Notes: generated by a model from the sequence alone, not told the origin. A stretch of 30,155 nucleotides of DNA from CAZCPB01 sp964540295 (GCA_964540295.1 CAZIMT010000019.1:1-30155); one strand, 5' to 3'. Positions 15,700 through 23,482 are shown, counted from the first letter of the stretch. Made by a program: numbers and translations.

Positions 15700-17160
15700 T
15701 CACTCCTCTTCGAACGTCTTCTTCCGCCTTAGCACATGATGATAATGCTGCGCAAACCGGTGCGCCTCGTCGCGGATCGCCTGGCAGAGTTTTAACCCTA
15801 AATTCTCCCGCCCCAGCCGCACCGGCTCGCTTCGCGCCTGGATATAGATCAGCTCTTCCTTCTTCGCCAGCGAGATCACCATCGGCGGCCTCACCGGCAA
15901 CTGCTCGAACGCCTCCATCGCCGCGTGCAACTGCCCCAACCCGCCGTCGATGAGGATCACGTCTGGGAACAGCTCATGCCCCTCCCCGGCCTCCCGATAC
16001 CGACGGCTCACCACCTCGCGGATGCTCGCATAATCATCGTTAATCGAAGTTCCACTTTGAAATGTGGCGCCACCAACGCCGTCACCACCCGGCTTACCCT
16101 GAATCTTATATCTCCGGTACTCACCCTTAAACGGCCTGCCATCTACAAAGCACACCTTGCTCCCCACCGTCTCTCCGCCCATCAAATGCGCAATATCAAT
16201 CCCCTCGATACACCGGATCGGTTCCTCCATCCCCAGCGTCTTCTGCAGACTCTTGAGCGCCTTCTCCGGCTCAACGTACGAAATCTCCGTCTCCGGCTGC
16301 CAGCCTTCCGCACGCGACGACCGCTCCTTCAACTTATCGAGCGCCTTCACCTGATCGCGCAGGCTGGCCGCCTTCTCGTAGAGCTGGGCCGCCGACGCCG
16401 CCTGCATCTCCTCGGTCAGCTCCTTCATCAGCACCGTGTACTTGGTATCGAACGAACGAACAAATCTATTGACGTCCTCGCGGTACGCGTCCTTGCCGAT
16501 CTTGGCCGCGCACGGCGCGGTGCACTGATTGATCGCGTGCAGCAAGCAAGGTCTGAAGAACTTGTTCTTCTCGTCACCGTCGAGAATGTCCAGCTTACAC
16601 GTCCGGAACTTGAAGACTCGCTGCAGAAGCTCGACCGACTCGCGCAGCGCGGCCGAGTTCGTGAACGGCCCGAAGATCCGTGCGCCCTTGAACTCCGGAT
16701 CTCCTGGGCTCCGCGTCACCAGCACGCGCGGGAAATCCTCACGCTGCGTCACCGCCAGGTACGGGAAGGATTTATCGTCCATCTGCCGCGAGTTGAAGCG
16801 CGGCTTGATGTCCTTGATCAGCCGGTTCTCGGCCAGCAGCGCCTCCCACTCGGTCTCGCACGGCACGATCTCAAAGTCGTACACCACGCTCAGCATCGGC
16901 TGCTTCTTCAGCCCCAAGTCCCTCGACGCGATGAAGTACGACGACACCCGGTCGGGCAGGTTGTTGGCCTTGCCCACATAGATCACCACGCCCTTGTGGT
17001 CCTTCATCAGATACACACCCGGCCGGGGCAGCAGATCGCGGGCTTTTTGTAGGAGACGCCCCAGCCGCGCCGAATCGTGCTCCGTCCCCCAGGGCGGCGG
17101 AGAGTTCGCGGGTAAGAACCCGTCGGCATCGAGCGGTGGAAGATCAGGATCGTCGGCCAC
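15700..17160 (-). CDS. uvrC: UvrC excinuclease subunit lacking the C-terminal HhH domain
   Basis: Nucleotide-excision-repair nuclease making both incisions around a lesion after loading by UvrB. The GIY-YIG nuclease domain is at residues 48-75 (GVYLMKDHKGVVIYVGKANN, R71). The Cys cluster is CLLHAINQCTAPC. A UVR (UvrB-binding) helix pair lies near MQAASAAQLYEKAASLRDQV. The RNase-H-like endonuclease domain has ECIEGIDIAHLMG-like sequence (GIDIAHLMGGE), DVILIDGGLGQLHAA and RDEAHRFAQHYHH. The protein ends shortly after this (RRKKTFEEE) at 486 residues, against about 600 usually, so the tandem helix-hairpin-helix domain is missing. Start GTG at 17160-17158. The coding sequence shows no frame disruption. 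Confidence 0.93.
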   Translation of the reverse strand: MADDPDLPPLDADGFLPANSPPPWGTEHDSARLGRLLQKARDLLPRPGVYLMKDHKGVVIYVGKANNLPDRVSSYFIASRDLGLKKQPMLSVVYDFEIVPCETEWEALLAENRLIKDIKPRFNSRQMDDKSFPYLAVTQREDFPRVLVTRSPGDPEFKGARIFGPFTNSAALRESVELLQRVFKFRTCKLDILDGDEKNKFFRPCLLHAINQCTAPCAAKIGKDAYREDVNRFVRSFDTKYTVLMKELTEEMQAASAAQLYEKAASLRDQVKALDKLKERSSRAEGWQPETEISYVEPEKALKSLQKTLGMEEPIRCIEGIDIAHLMGGETVGSKVCFVDGRPFKGEYRRYKIQGKPGGDGVGGATFQSGTSINDDYASIREVVSRRYREAGEGHELFPDVILIDGGLGQLHAAMEAFEQLPVRPPMVISLAKKEELIYIQARSEPVRLGRENLGLKLCQAIRDEAHRFAQHYHHVLRRKKTFEEE

Positions 17161-17221
17161 GAGGGATCGTAGAGGGCAATAGAACCGATCCGCGCTGCGG
17201 CCTCGAACGCTGAACCATCTC

Positions 17222-17235
17222 CGAGAGATCTCTCG
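17222..17235. repeat. 14-bp perfect palindrome
   Basis: CGAGAGATCTCTCG is its own reverse complement and abuts the A8 run of the minus-strand terminator. It lies between that terminator and the uvrC start, where it could act as an operator or as part of the uvrC leader. Confidence 0.5.
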
Positions 17236-17273
17236 AAAAAAAATTGGCCCGGGTCACAAGGATCCGGGCCAAT
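17236..17273 (-). terminator. Strong intrinsic terminator upstream of uvrC
   Basis: On the minus strand ATTGGCCCGG (17273-17264) pairs perfectly with CCGGGCCAAT (17252-17243) around an 11-base loop, and eight T residues follow (17243-17236). This is a textbook Rho-independent terminator. No protein-coding gene on the minus strand precedes it: the neighbour to the right is the divergent VOC gene. Confidence 0.88.
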
Positions 17274-17387
17274 CTATTGAGCCTTCGGCGTCCCGAGGGC
17301 TGGACGGGCTGGTGAGCCCGGAAAGATCGTAAAGAAATCGCAAATAAATCTCAATCAAACCTCAGATCAGCAACCGACCACCAACGC
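17236..17387 (-). ncRNA. Candidate small RNA or attenuated uvrC leader
   Basis: A predicted minus-strand promoter (17422-17394) and the strong terminator at 17273-17236 delimit a transcript of about 150 bases. It contains no plausible reading frame. Its 3' half has additional hairpins, such as GGGCT-CACC-AGCCC and a CCTCGGGACGCCGAAGG stem. It could be a free-standing small RNA or a premature-termination leader that controls uvrC, whose start lies 76 bases past the terminator. I recognise no known RNA family; start and function are inferred. Confidence 0.45.
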
Positions 17388-17393
17388 GAATGC

Positions 17394-17422
17394 AGCGTAC
17401 CGAAGTTCATCCCTCGACGCAA
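17394..17422 (-). promoter_or_regulatory. Candidate promoter for the small RNA or uvrC leader
   Basis: On the minus strand TTGCGT (17422-17417) is followed, after 17 bases, by TACGCT (17399-17394). The same -10 hexamer, TACGCT, occurs upstream of the prepilin gene at 22065-22070. It matches the consensus only moderately. Confidence 0.4.
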
Positions 17423-17486
17423 GCTATTTCTCTACAAATCAGGGCGATGTACGGGTCTTGCCGGAACCTTCACCGTACCATAACTC

Positions 17487-17903
17487 ATGGCGAGCCTCGG
17501 CCTCTCGGAACTCGTGCTGGTCGTCAAGGACGTCGCGATCTCAGAGCGCTTCTATCGCGAGGTCGTCGGTCTGGTCCCGGACCTACCCGCGCGCGATCTC
17601 TGGGCGTGGTTCTGGGCTGGCAGACCTGGTCTTCCGCAACGGCTCGGGCTCACCTCGGGCTCGCTGCTCTTCGAGGAACACTCGCCTCGGCCGCCCGGCC
17701 ACCGGTTTGGTCCGACTCACTTCGCCTTCGAGATCGCTCGATCCGATGTGACCCGCGAGCTCGCCCGCGTGCGAGCCTCTGGCGTCGAGGTGCTTGGCCC
17801 AGCCCGGCTCGAATGGATGAACGCCGAAGCGCACTATTTCTACGACCCCGACGGCAATCTCGTCGAATTCTGGTCCCCGGACTCGGCACGCGACACCTCG
17901 TGA
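17487..17903 (+). CDS. VOC-superfamily (glyoxalase/dioxygenase-like) protein
   Basis: Single-copy VOC protein of 138 residues built from two beta-alpha-beta-beta-beta modules: LGLSELVLVVKDVAISERFY in the first, and GPTHFAFEIARSDVTRELAR in the second. Likely metal ligands are the Glu of SLLFEEHS, the His of THFAFE and the Glu of NLVEFWSPD near the C-terminus. The HYFYDPDGNLVEFW signature is typical. Enzymes of this fold include glyoxalases, extradiol dioxygenases and fosfomycin-type resistance proteins, and the sequence does not say which. Start ATG at 17487, no strong ribosome binding site. It is divergent from uvrC and the predicted small RNA. Confidence 0.87.
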   Translation: MASLGLSELVLVVKDVAISERFYREVVGLVPDLPARDLWAWFWAGRPGLPQRLGLTSGSLLFEEHSPRPPGHRFGPTHFAFEIARSDVTRELARVRASGVEVLGPARLEWMNAEAHYFYDPDGNLVEFWSPDSARDTS

Positions 17904-18272
17904 CCGGACCACCTACAGATTTTCCTCGCAGAATCCGCAACAAAGAGCCCGGAAGTCACCCTCGCGAGTTGACGCGGGACTGATTTTCGGCGACACTCCC
18001 TCGCTCGCAGAGAGGCCTGCAACCGCTGGGGTGTGGTCGGCGTAAGGTGGTAGACCGGCGATAGAGGATGGCCGTCAGGTCTGACGTCAGGTTTGGCTGT
18101 CAGGTATGGCCGTCGTGGATGCCTGTCACGGATCGACGGGCGATGGCGCACGTTGACCCGCTATCGCCCTACCCTCCCCCCTCCGATTTTCGATTCGTGC
18201 TTTATTCCGTTTTTCGTTGTTCACCATCGACCTTGTTCGTTTTTCTCTTTCCGTCTTTCGCGGGAGTTTGCC
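17904..18272. other. Intergenic region upstream of the coiled-coil/BRCT-like gene
   Basis: 369 bases with no gene. A cluster of GTCAGGT heptamers (18074-18105) and a long pyrimidine-rich tract (about 18160-18262) are the notable contents. I see no consensus promoter, although one must lie here because the VOC gene has no obvious connection to the next gene. Confidence 0.5.
18074..18105. repeat. Three GTCAGGT heptamers at 12-13 base spacing
   Basis: GTCAGGT occurs at 18074-18080, 18086-18092 and 18099-18105, each beside GGCYGTC or TGACGTC-like sequence, with a further related GCCTGTCACGG at about 18120. The spacing of slightly more than one helical turn would suit cooperative binding by a regulator, but slipped tandem duplication would also explain it. 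Confidence 0.45.
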
Positions 18273-19658
18273 ATGGCGGGTCGGACCAATGCCAGTGTCG
18301 GGATTGTCGTGACGCTCACCGTTCTCGGCGTGCTCAGCCTCGGGCTGTTCATCCTCACGGTCGTCTTCTTTGGAAAGTACAACAACCTCAAGGGCGAGTT
18401 CACGACCCTCACCCGCGACACCGACCAGTACATCAAGGCTGGCGAACGACAAGACGACACCATCCGCACCATCATCGATCAGGCCAAAAAATCTGGCGGC
18501 ATGTCCGCCGTCGGGTTCCTCAGCAAGTCGCTCCAAGACACCATGCAGTCTGTCTCGGGCAATAAGCGCGACAGCTACACCACCCTCACCGACAAGCTCA
18601 AGACGGTCCCCGGGGCCGACGCCAACAGCCTTCTCGGCGTCGTCACCGCACAGTCTCAGGAACTCCAGAACCTCACCGCCCGCGTGAAGGCCGCCGAGGC
18701 TGAGCGAGTCCGGGCCCTCGCCGATCTCCAGTCCGAGGTCGACCGTGTCCAAGGCATCCAGAAGACTCACGAGGGCACTGTTGCCAACCTCACCTCTCAG
18801 GTCGCCTCCTTCCAGAGAGAAGTCGAGACCTACCGCGAGGGCACCAACAAGGCTCGCGAGGACATGGAAGCCCGCGTCAGTCAGGTCAAAGCCGACGCCG
18901 AGTCTAAAGAAAGCGACCTCCTCTCACGCATCGCCAAGCTCCAGGAAGAAACCATCATCCTCCAGGGCATCGTCAAGGAACTCCGCGGCAAGAGCGCCGA
19001 GAGCGTCGTCACCGGCCAGCCCGAGTTCGCGCTCGTCGACGGCCAGATCATCGGCGTCAACCCCGCCGCTAGCACCTGCACCATCAGCATCGGTCGCAAG
19101 CAAAAACTGCGCCTGGGCATGACCTTCGCCGTCTATTCCGACGGCAACTCGATCAGGGCCGACAAACGCACTGGCGACTATCTCCCCGGCAAGGCCAACA
19201 TCGAAGTCGTCAATGTCGGCGAGAGCAGTTCTACCGCCCGAATCATCTCCGAGGTCAAGGGCAACCCCATCTTGAACGGCGACGTCGTCGCCAACGCCAT
19301 CTTTGACCCCAACAAAAACTATAAGTTCCTAGTCTTTGGTAACTTCGACGTCAACGGCGACGGCGTCTACACCCCCCTCGAACGCAACGACCTTCAAGCC
19401 ATCATCGAAGCCTGGGGCGGCAAGGTCGAAAAGGACCTCGCTGGCGACATCGATTTCCTCGTCTTGGGCGGACGCCCCGTTCTCCCCCCCAAGCCCAGCC
19501 CTGACTCGCCCATTGAGATCCTCCAGGAATTTATCCGCCTGAACAGGGTCATCGAGCTCTACGACGACTACCTCAAAAAGGCTCAGCAGACCGGCCTCCC
19601 CGTCCTCAACGAGAATCGCCTCAACACTCTGATCGGCCGCACCAAAATTAGCCGGTAA
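18273..19658 (+). CDS. Membrane-anchored coiled-coil protein with a C-terminal BRCT-like domain
   Basis: 462 residues. The start is the ATG at 18273, preceded by GGGAG; an upstream extension is open but reads as non-coding. A transmembrane helix (about residues 9-32, VGIVVTLTVLGVLSLGLFIL then TVVFFG) anchors it, with a short N-terminus. Residues 35-250 are a long Lys/Glu/Gln-rich coiled coil (for example QELQNLTARVKAAEAERVRA and SEVDRVQGIQKTHEG). A beta-rich module follows around GMTFAVYSDGNSI and ADKRTGDYLPGKANIEVVNV. The C-terminus NYKFLVFGNFDVNGDG then QAIIEAWGGKVEKDL and IDFLVLGGRP resembles a BRCT domain. The function is unknown; the architecture suggests an envelope scaffold or a link between membrane and a phosphoprotein or DNA. 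A terminator follows. Confidence 0.82.
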   Translation: MAGRTNASVGIVVTLTVLGVLSLGLFILTVVFFGKYNNLKGEFTTLTRDTDQYIKAGERQDDTIRTIIDQAKKSGGMSAVGFLSKSLQDTMQSVSGNKRDSYTTLTDKLKTVPGADANSLLGVVTAQSQELQNLTARVKAAEAERVRALADLQSEVDRVQGIQKTHEGTVANLTSQVASFQREVETYREGTNKAREDMEARVSQVKADAESKESDLLSRIAKLQEETIILQGIVKELRGKSAESVVTGQPEFALVDGQIIGVNPAASTCTISIGRKQKLRLGMTFAVYSDGNSIRADKRTGDYLPGKANIEVVNVGESSSTARIISEVKGNPILNGDVVANAIFDPNKNYKFLVFGNFDVNGDGVYTPLERNDLQAIIEAWGGKVEKDLAGDIDFLVLGGRPVLPPKPSPDSPIEILQEFIRLNRVIELYDDYLKKAQQTGLPVLNENRLNTLIGRTKISR

Positions 19659-19694
19659 GCAGCCTTGGCGTGTCTCTCAACCAACGACTCCCTC

Positions 19695-19724
19695 ACTGCC
19701 CGCTCCGAGCGGGCAGTTTTCTTT
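19695..19724 (+). terminator. Intrinsic terminator
   Basis: ACTGCCCGCT (19695-19704) and AGCGGGCAGT (19708-19717) form a perfect 10-bp stem with a CCG loop, followed by TTTTCTTT. It ends the coiled-coil/BRCT-like gene 36 bases after its stop and implies that the acyltransferase downstream has its own promoter. Confidence 0.92.
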
Positions 19725-19743
19725 GAGCGCTCTACAATCTCTC

Positions 19744-21045
19744 GTGGGAAAGCCGCGCCGAACTTCCGCCGCCTGGCATGACAGTCCAATCTCCGCGATC
19801 GTGCGCACGCTGATGTCGGTCCCTCTCGCCGCCGGTCCCTGGCCCGCCGTCGAGGCCTTGGCCGCCATCGGAGGCTGGTGGGGTGCCATGCCCCTCAACC
19901 GAAAACGCTTCGAGCGCGCCCTGCTCAACGTCCGCCAAGCCTTCCCGACCTGGACCGATGCTCAGGTCCAGCGTTGCGGCCAAGCCAGTTACGAGCACAT
20001 CTTCCGGCTCGCGGCCGAGTTCCTCTACATCCCTCGACTCATCAATGAGGACAACTGGCCCAGCCATCTCGAAATACCTGTCGGCCTCCGGCAAAGGCCC
20101 AACGCCCAAGCCCAAGCCCAGATGGTTCATCAGACACAACTCTTCCCGGCAAATATTGAGATCGCCACTGGCACAAACGCTGATCCGAAGGTGGACATCA
20201 CCATGCCCCTGGACGAGGCCGCCGGGGCCGGGCCCGCCCTCGACATCCTTCTCAGCCGACGCCGCTGCATCTTGCTGACGGGGCATTGCGGCAATTGGGA
20301 ACTCTTGGCCTATATCATCGCCGCGGTCGGCTTTCCGATGCATGCCGTCTACCGCCCGCTCGACAACCCCGCCTTGGACCAGTGGGTACGCTCCACTCGC
20401 GGTCGACGCGGCGTCACACTCCTCGACAAGTTTGGGGCCGCCAATCGGATCAACGAAGTGCTCGCGGAAGGCCATCCGCTCGCCTTTGTCGCCGATCAGA
20501 ACGCTGGCGACCGCGGGCTGTTTGTCCCATACTTCGGACGCCTCACCTCAACCTACAAAGCCATCGGCCTTCTCGCCATCAAGCACAACGCCCCCGTCAT
20601 GTGCGCCGCCGCCCGCCGCCTTAAAGGCCCCGAGGCCTGGCGCGACGGCGGCGGGTTCCGATATCGCATGGAAGTCACCGACGTCATCGAGCCTGACGCC
20701 TGGAAAAACCACCCAGACCCACTTTTTTACATCACCGCTCGCTACCGCAGGGCTCTGGAGCAAATGGTTCGAAAAGCGCCGGAACAGTATCTCTGGATGC
20801 ACCGGATGTGGAAGAGTCGTCCGCGCCACGAACGCGACGGGAAACCGGTCCCCAAGGCCCAAATCGAAAAGCTTCGGACCCTGCCTTGGATGACCGCCGC
20901 CGAGATCGACCGGGTCATCGATGACAGCGAACGATCGGCCGTCGAGTTCGCCCGGGAAGCCAAAGCGAGGACAACGCCCGAGACCAAGCCCGGCGCGAAG
21001 CTCAGTTCCAAGGCCGAGGCTCAGGCCGAACCCGGTGAAGATTGA
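19744..21045 (+). CDS. LpxL/HtrB-family lipid A (lauroyl-type) acyltransferase
   Basis: Membrane-associated acyltransferase of the lysophospholipid-acyltransferase superfamily that transfers a secondary acyl chain to lipid A or a related envelope lipid. The HX4E catalytic motif is in ILLTGHCGNWELL. PLAFVADQNAGDRGLFVPYFG and APVMCAAARRLKG follow, and EQYLWMHRMWKSRPR is the typical C-terminal WxHRRW-type block. About 40 residues rich in Gln and Ala (QRPNAQAQAQ and following) are inserted before the catalytic motif, and the C-terminus has a charged tail. The start is uncertain: the frame opens at TTG 19723 inside the terminator T-run; GTG 19744 keeps the usual N-terminal helix (ISAIVRTLMSVPL), while ATG 19813 would cut it. 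I chose GTG. Confidence 0.87.
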   Translation: MGKPRRTSAAWHDSPISAIVRTLMSVPLAAGPWPAVEALAAIGGWWGAMPLNRKRFERALLNVRQAFPTWTDAQVQRCGQASYEHIFRLAAEFLYIPRLINEDNWPSHLEIPVGLRQRPNAQAQAQMVHQTQLFPANIEIATGTNADPKVDITMPLDEAAGAGPALDILLSRRRCILLTGHCGNWELLAYIIAAVGFPMHAVYRPLDNPALDQWVRSTRGRRGVTLLDKFGAANRINEVLAEGHPLAFVADQNAGDRGLFVPYFGRLTSTYKAIGLLAIKHNAPVMCAAARRLKGPEAWRDGGGFRYRMEVTDVIEPDAWKNHPDPLFYITARYRRALEQMVRKAPEQYLWMHRMWKSRPRHERDGKPVPKAQIEKLRTLPWMTAAEIDRVIDDSERSAVEFAREAKARTTPETKPGAKLSSKAEAQAEPGED

Positions 21046-21116
21046 CGACGTTACTGTCTTAGGAATCTCTCTCGGAATCTCTTGCGGCACCGCAGACACG
21101 AAAGGACGGCAACGAC

Positions 21117-21584
21117 ATGGAGCGTGCATCAATGTCCAAAGTCCAAGGCCGACTCGAAGAAATCCGCGTGCTCATCGTCGACGACGACCGTGACGTGCTC
21201 GAATCCTTCGACGCCGCGTTCCAAGCCGAGGGAGCCCTGACCCAGGTCGCCATGGACGGCAACGAGGCCGTACGGATCTGCCGCGAGGACCCGCCAGACC
21301 TCGTCGTGCTGGACATGATGCTCCCGCGCCGTTCGGGCTTTCTGGTCCTTGAGAAAATCAAGGGCACCGAGGACAGCCCGCTGGTCATCATGGTCACCGC
21401 CAACGACGGCCGCCGCCATCAGGCCTACGCCGAGTCCGTCGGCGTCGATCGCTACCTGCTCAAGCCCGTCCCGCTGGGCCGATTGATCGACACCGCCGTC
21501 GAACTCATCGAAAAACGCGACGCGGAAGACGGCCCCGGTGATGGTCTCGAAGACGGCCCAGAAGAGCACTCCGACGAGGTATGA
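21117..21584 (+). CDS. Receiver-only response regulator
   Basis: 155-residue CheY-like protein. The acidic pocket is D22-D23-D24 in RVLIVDDDRDV, the phosphoacceptor is D66 in LVVLDMMLPRRSG, T94 lies in IMVTAND and the conserved Lys is K116 in YLLKPVPLG. There is no DNA-binding or enzymatic output domain, only a short acidic tail (EDGPGDGLEDGPEEH), so it probably acts by protein contact in a phosphorelay. No histidine kinase is in the window. AAAGGA lies ten bases before the ATG at 21117; a second ATG follows at 21132. It lies 71 bases after the acyltransferase and may be cotranscribed. Confidence 0.93.
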   Translation: MERASMSKVQGRLEEIRVLIVDDDRDVLESFDAAFQAEGALTQVAMDGNEAVRICREDPPDLVVLDMMLPRRSGFLVLEKIKGTEDSPLVIMVTANDGRRHQAYAESVGVDRYLLKPVPLGRLIDTAVELIEKRDAEDGPGDGLEDGPEEHSDEV

Positions 21585-21685
21585 TCTCGCCTACTCGCTC
21601 GCGCACCTCGCCTCGTCGGAGCGCACAACGACGCCAGCCGAAGGCGACGCGATGCACGGGTTCGTGGAAGGGGTTCTCGGGGACT

Positions 21686-22009
21686 ATGGCCAAACGCAGA
21701 CAAATCGTCCTTATGAACGCCGCCGCGCCCACCTCCGAAGGAATGGCCCCGCTCGGATCGCTTCGTCAGGTCAGCGACATCTTCGCCCGTTTCAACACCG
21801 CCCCCGACGGCTCTCCTCCCAGCGCCATGGGCACGCTGCGTCTTTTCGGACCCGGAATGCTCGTGGAAATCCCTCAAGGCTTTGACACCGTCGCTCAGGC
21901 CATGGTCACGCTGATCGAAGAGGAGATCGCCTGGTCGGTGCTTTCCCGGCTCTGCAAGGAAAAAAAGTGGAAAATGGTGGATCTTGAGACCGGCCGAGCG
22001 TTCGGATAA
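21686..22009 (+). CDS. Hypothetical protein, about 107 residues
   Basis: Small cytosolic protein beginning MAKRRQIVLMNAAAPTSEG, with a central GTLRLFGPGMLVEIPQGFD and a C-terminus AWSVLSRLCKEKKWKMVDLE. GGGG a few bases upstream of the ATG at 21686 supports this start. The frame is open back to an ATG at 21581 that overlaps the response-regulator stop (ATGA), but that stretch is Arg/Ser/Pro-rich and looks non-coding. I do not recognise the family; it has no signal peptide or membrane helix. Its position between a receiver protein and a prepilin gene could suggest a shared role in envelope or motility, but that is only context. Confidence 0.72.
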   Translation: MAKRRQIVLMNAAAPTSEGMAPLGSLRQVSDIFARFNTAPDGSPPSAMGTLRLFGPGMLVEIPQGFDTVAQAMVTLIEEEIAWSVLSRLCKEKKWKMVDLETGRAFG

Positions 22010-22042
22010 TGTCGCATTGACTTTGGCCGATGAAGATTCCGC

Positions 22043-22070
22043 TTGGAATGTCCGGGCAATTTGGTACGCT
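22043..22070 (+). promoter_or_regulatory. Candidate promoter of the first prepilin gene
   Basis: TTGGAA (22043-22048), 16 bases, then TACGCT (22065-22070), ending 37 bases before the prepilin ATG. A moderate match to the sigma-70 consensus; TACGCT is shared with the predicted small-RNA promoter. Confidence 0.35.
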
Positions 22071-22107
22071 CTGGGCCTTCCGCTCATCGGCCCGACGAGA
22101 ATTACTC

Positions 22108-23004
22108 ATGCGACGTGCATTCACGCTCATCGAACTGTTAGTCGTCATCGCGATCATCGCAATCCTGATCGGCATCCTGCTTCCCGCACTGGGGAACGCC
22201 CGGACGGCTGGCAGGTCCACGGTTTGTCTCAGCGAGATGCGACAGCTCTCCATGGGCTGGACCCTGTACGCCGAAACCAACAAGAGCGTGATCGTTCCTG
22301 CCCGGGCACCGAACCTCAGCGGCGGTAAGAACAACCCAGCAAACTTCTACGAGATCGGCACCGGGCTCAAGTTCCGCCCGACATGGATCGCTCGAATGGG
22401 CGCCTTCGTCGGGATCTACCCCTTCGGTGAGCCTTTGCCCGTCACCGCCGCTAACTTTGATCGGCAGGACTATGACAACAAGTTCTTCCAGTGCCCCTCG
22501 ACCAAAGACTGGTCCGACGAACGCAATCACTGCTACGGCTACAACTACCTGTTCCTTGGCAACGAACGCGTTACCAACGGAAAATTTAACAACTTCCCGG
22601 TCAGACTCAGCAAGATCCAACTGCCCTCGGACACCGTGATTGCCGCCGACAGCCTGGGAACCGCCGCGTACTTCACCGAGGCCGAGCGCCTTCCCTACGA
22701 AAATGACGGACGCACCGAGGCAGCCGTCGGAAACGAAGGCTTTTCGCTCGATCCACCTCGCTTGACCGCCGAAGGCGACCGCGCCAGCGCCCCTGTCCGC
22801 AACGGACCCGACGCACGACACGCCAAACGCGTCAACACAGTCTTCGCCGATTCTCACGCCGCCTCGATGCCCCTCGATAAACTCGGCTACGGCCTTGGCG
22901 AGGGTGGCAAGTTTCTCGACACCTCCTCGGCCACCGTATCTGTCACCAACCGGCTCTTCAGCGGGTCCGGTCGCGACGAAGACCCGCCGCCCCTGCCCAA
23001 GTAA
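22108..23004 (+). CDS. Type II secretion/type IV pilin-like protein with prepilin N-terminus (DUF1559-like)
   Basis: 298 residues. A class III prepilin signal, MRRA-FTLIELLVVIAIIAI, is followed by LIGILLPALGNAR; cleavage after Ala would leave Phe1 and Glu5, as in pseudopilins. The hydrophobic helix is about residues 5-28. The C-terminal region DARHAKRVNTVFADSHAASM corresponds to the H-X9-DG motif of the large planctomycete family of pilin-like proteins. These are inserted in the inner membrane and may form pseudopilus-like fibres or surface structures; specific roles are mostly unknown. I chose the ATG at 22108 because it places the signal at the N-terminus; upstream codons are open but unlikely. 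A second, unrelated-in-detail member lies at 27091. Confidence 0.9.
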   Translation: MRRAFTLIELLVVIAIIAILIGILLPALGNARTAGRSTVCLSEMRQLSMGWTLYAETNKSVIVPARAPNLSGGKNNPANFYEIGTGLKFRPTWIARMGAFVGIYPFGEPLPVTAANFDRQDYDNKFFQCPSTKDWSDERNHCYGYNYLFLGNERVTNGKFNNFPVRLSKIQLPSDTVIAADSLGTAAYFTEAERLPYENDGRTEAAVGNEGFSLDPPRLTAEGDRASAPVRNGPDARHAKRVNTVFADSHAASMPLDKLGYGLGEGGKFLDTSSATVSVTNRLFSGSGRDEDPPPLPK

Positions 23005-23137
23005 TCAGACACCGCCGCCAAGCATCGAAAGGCGCACGCTATCCGGATCTCATCGCTGAGTACGCGTGGCTCGGCGTCCGCGGCGGAAGTTCAGCACGCT
23101 CGCATTGAGTAACCCCGGACGAACCTACACTCCGTGC

Positions 23138-23437
23138 ATGCCGACCTACGTCTACGAGATCCTCACGAAAAAAGGCGAAGGCACCGGCGAGTGCTTCGAG
23201 CTCGTCCAATCCATCAAAGAAGAAACGCTGACCAAGCACCCCGAAACAGGTGCGCCGGTCCGCCGCGTCCCGCAAGCCCCGATCATCGCTGGCAAATGGT
23301 CCGAGATGAAAGGCAAGAGCGCCCTCTCCAACAAAAACCTCGAACGGCTCGGCTTCACGAAGTACGAACGCAAGGGTTCCGGGTACATGGAACGAGTCGC
23401 TGGCAAAGAAGGCCCGTCCAGCATCTCGGCCGATTGA
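23138..23437 (+). CDS. FmdB-like small protein without zinc-binding cysteines
   Basis: 99 residues. MPTYVYEILTKKGEGTGECF, then FELVQSIKEETLTKHPETG and PVRRVPQAP, follow the FmdB/CxxC_CxxC_SSSS zinc-ribbon pattern (MPTYEYRC.. and LTHCPECGGPVRRL), but both CxxC pairs are gone: the second reads HPETG. Without zinc ligands it must fold or act differently. A possible -10, TACACT (23126-23131), ends six bases before the ATG, which would make the transcript leaderless, although the -35 is weak. Convergent with the decayed toxin-antitoxin remnant. Function unknown; the FmdB name was originally linked to formamidase regulation. Confidence 0.78.
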   Translation: MPTYVYEILTKKGEGTGECFELVQSIKEETLTKHPETGAPVRRVPQAPIIAGKWSEMKGKSALSNKNLERLGFTKYERKGSGYMERVAGKEGPSSISAD

Positions 23438-23482
23438 GACCGGCCGCCCTGTGACAGTTCTCTCTCCTCGCCGCGATCTGAT

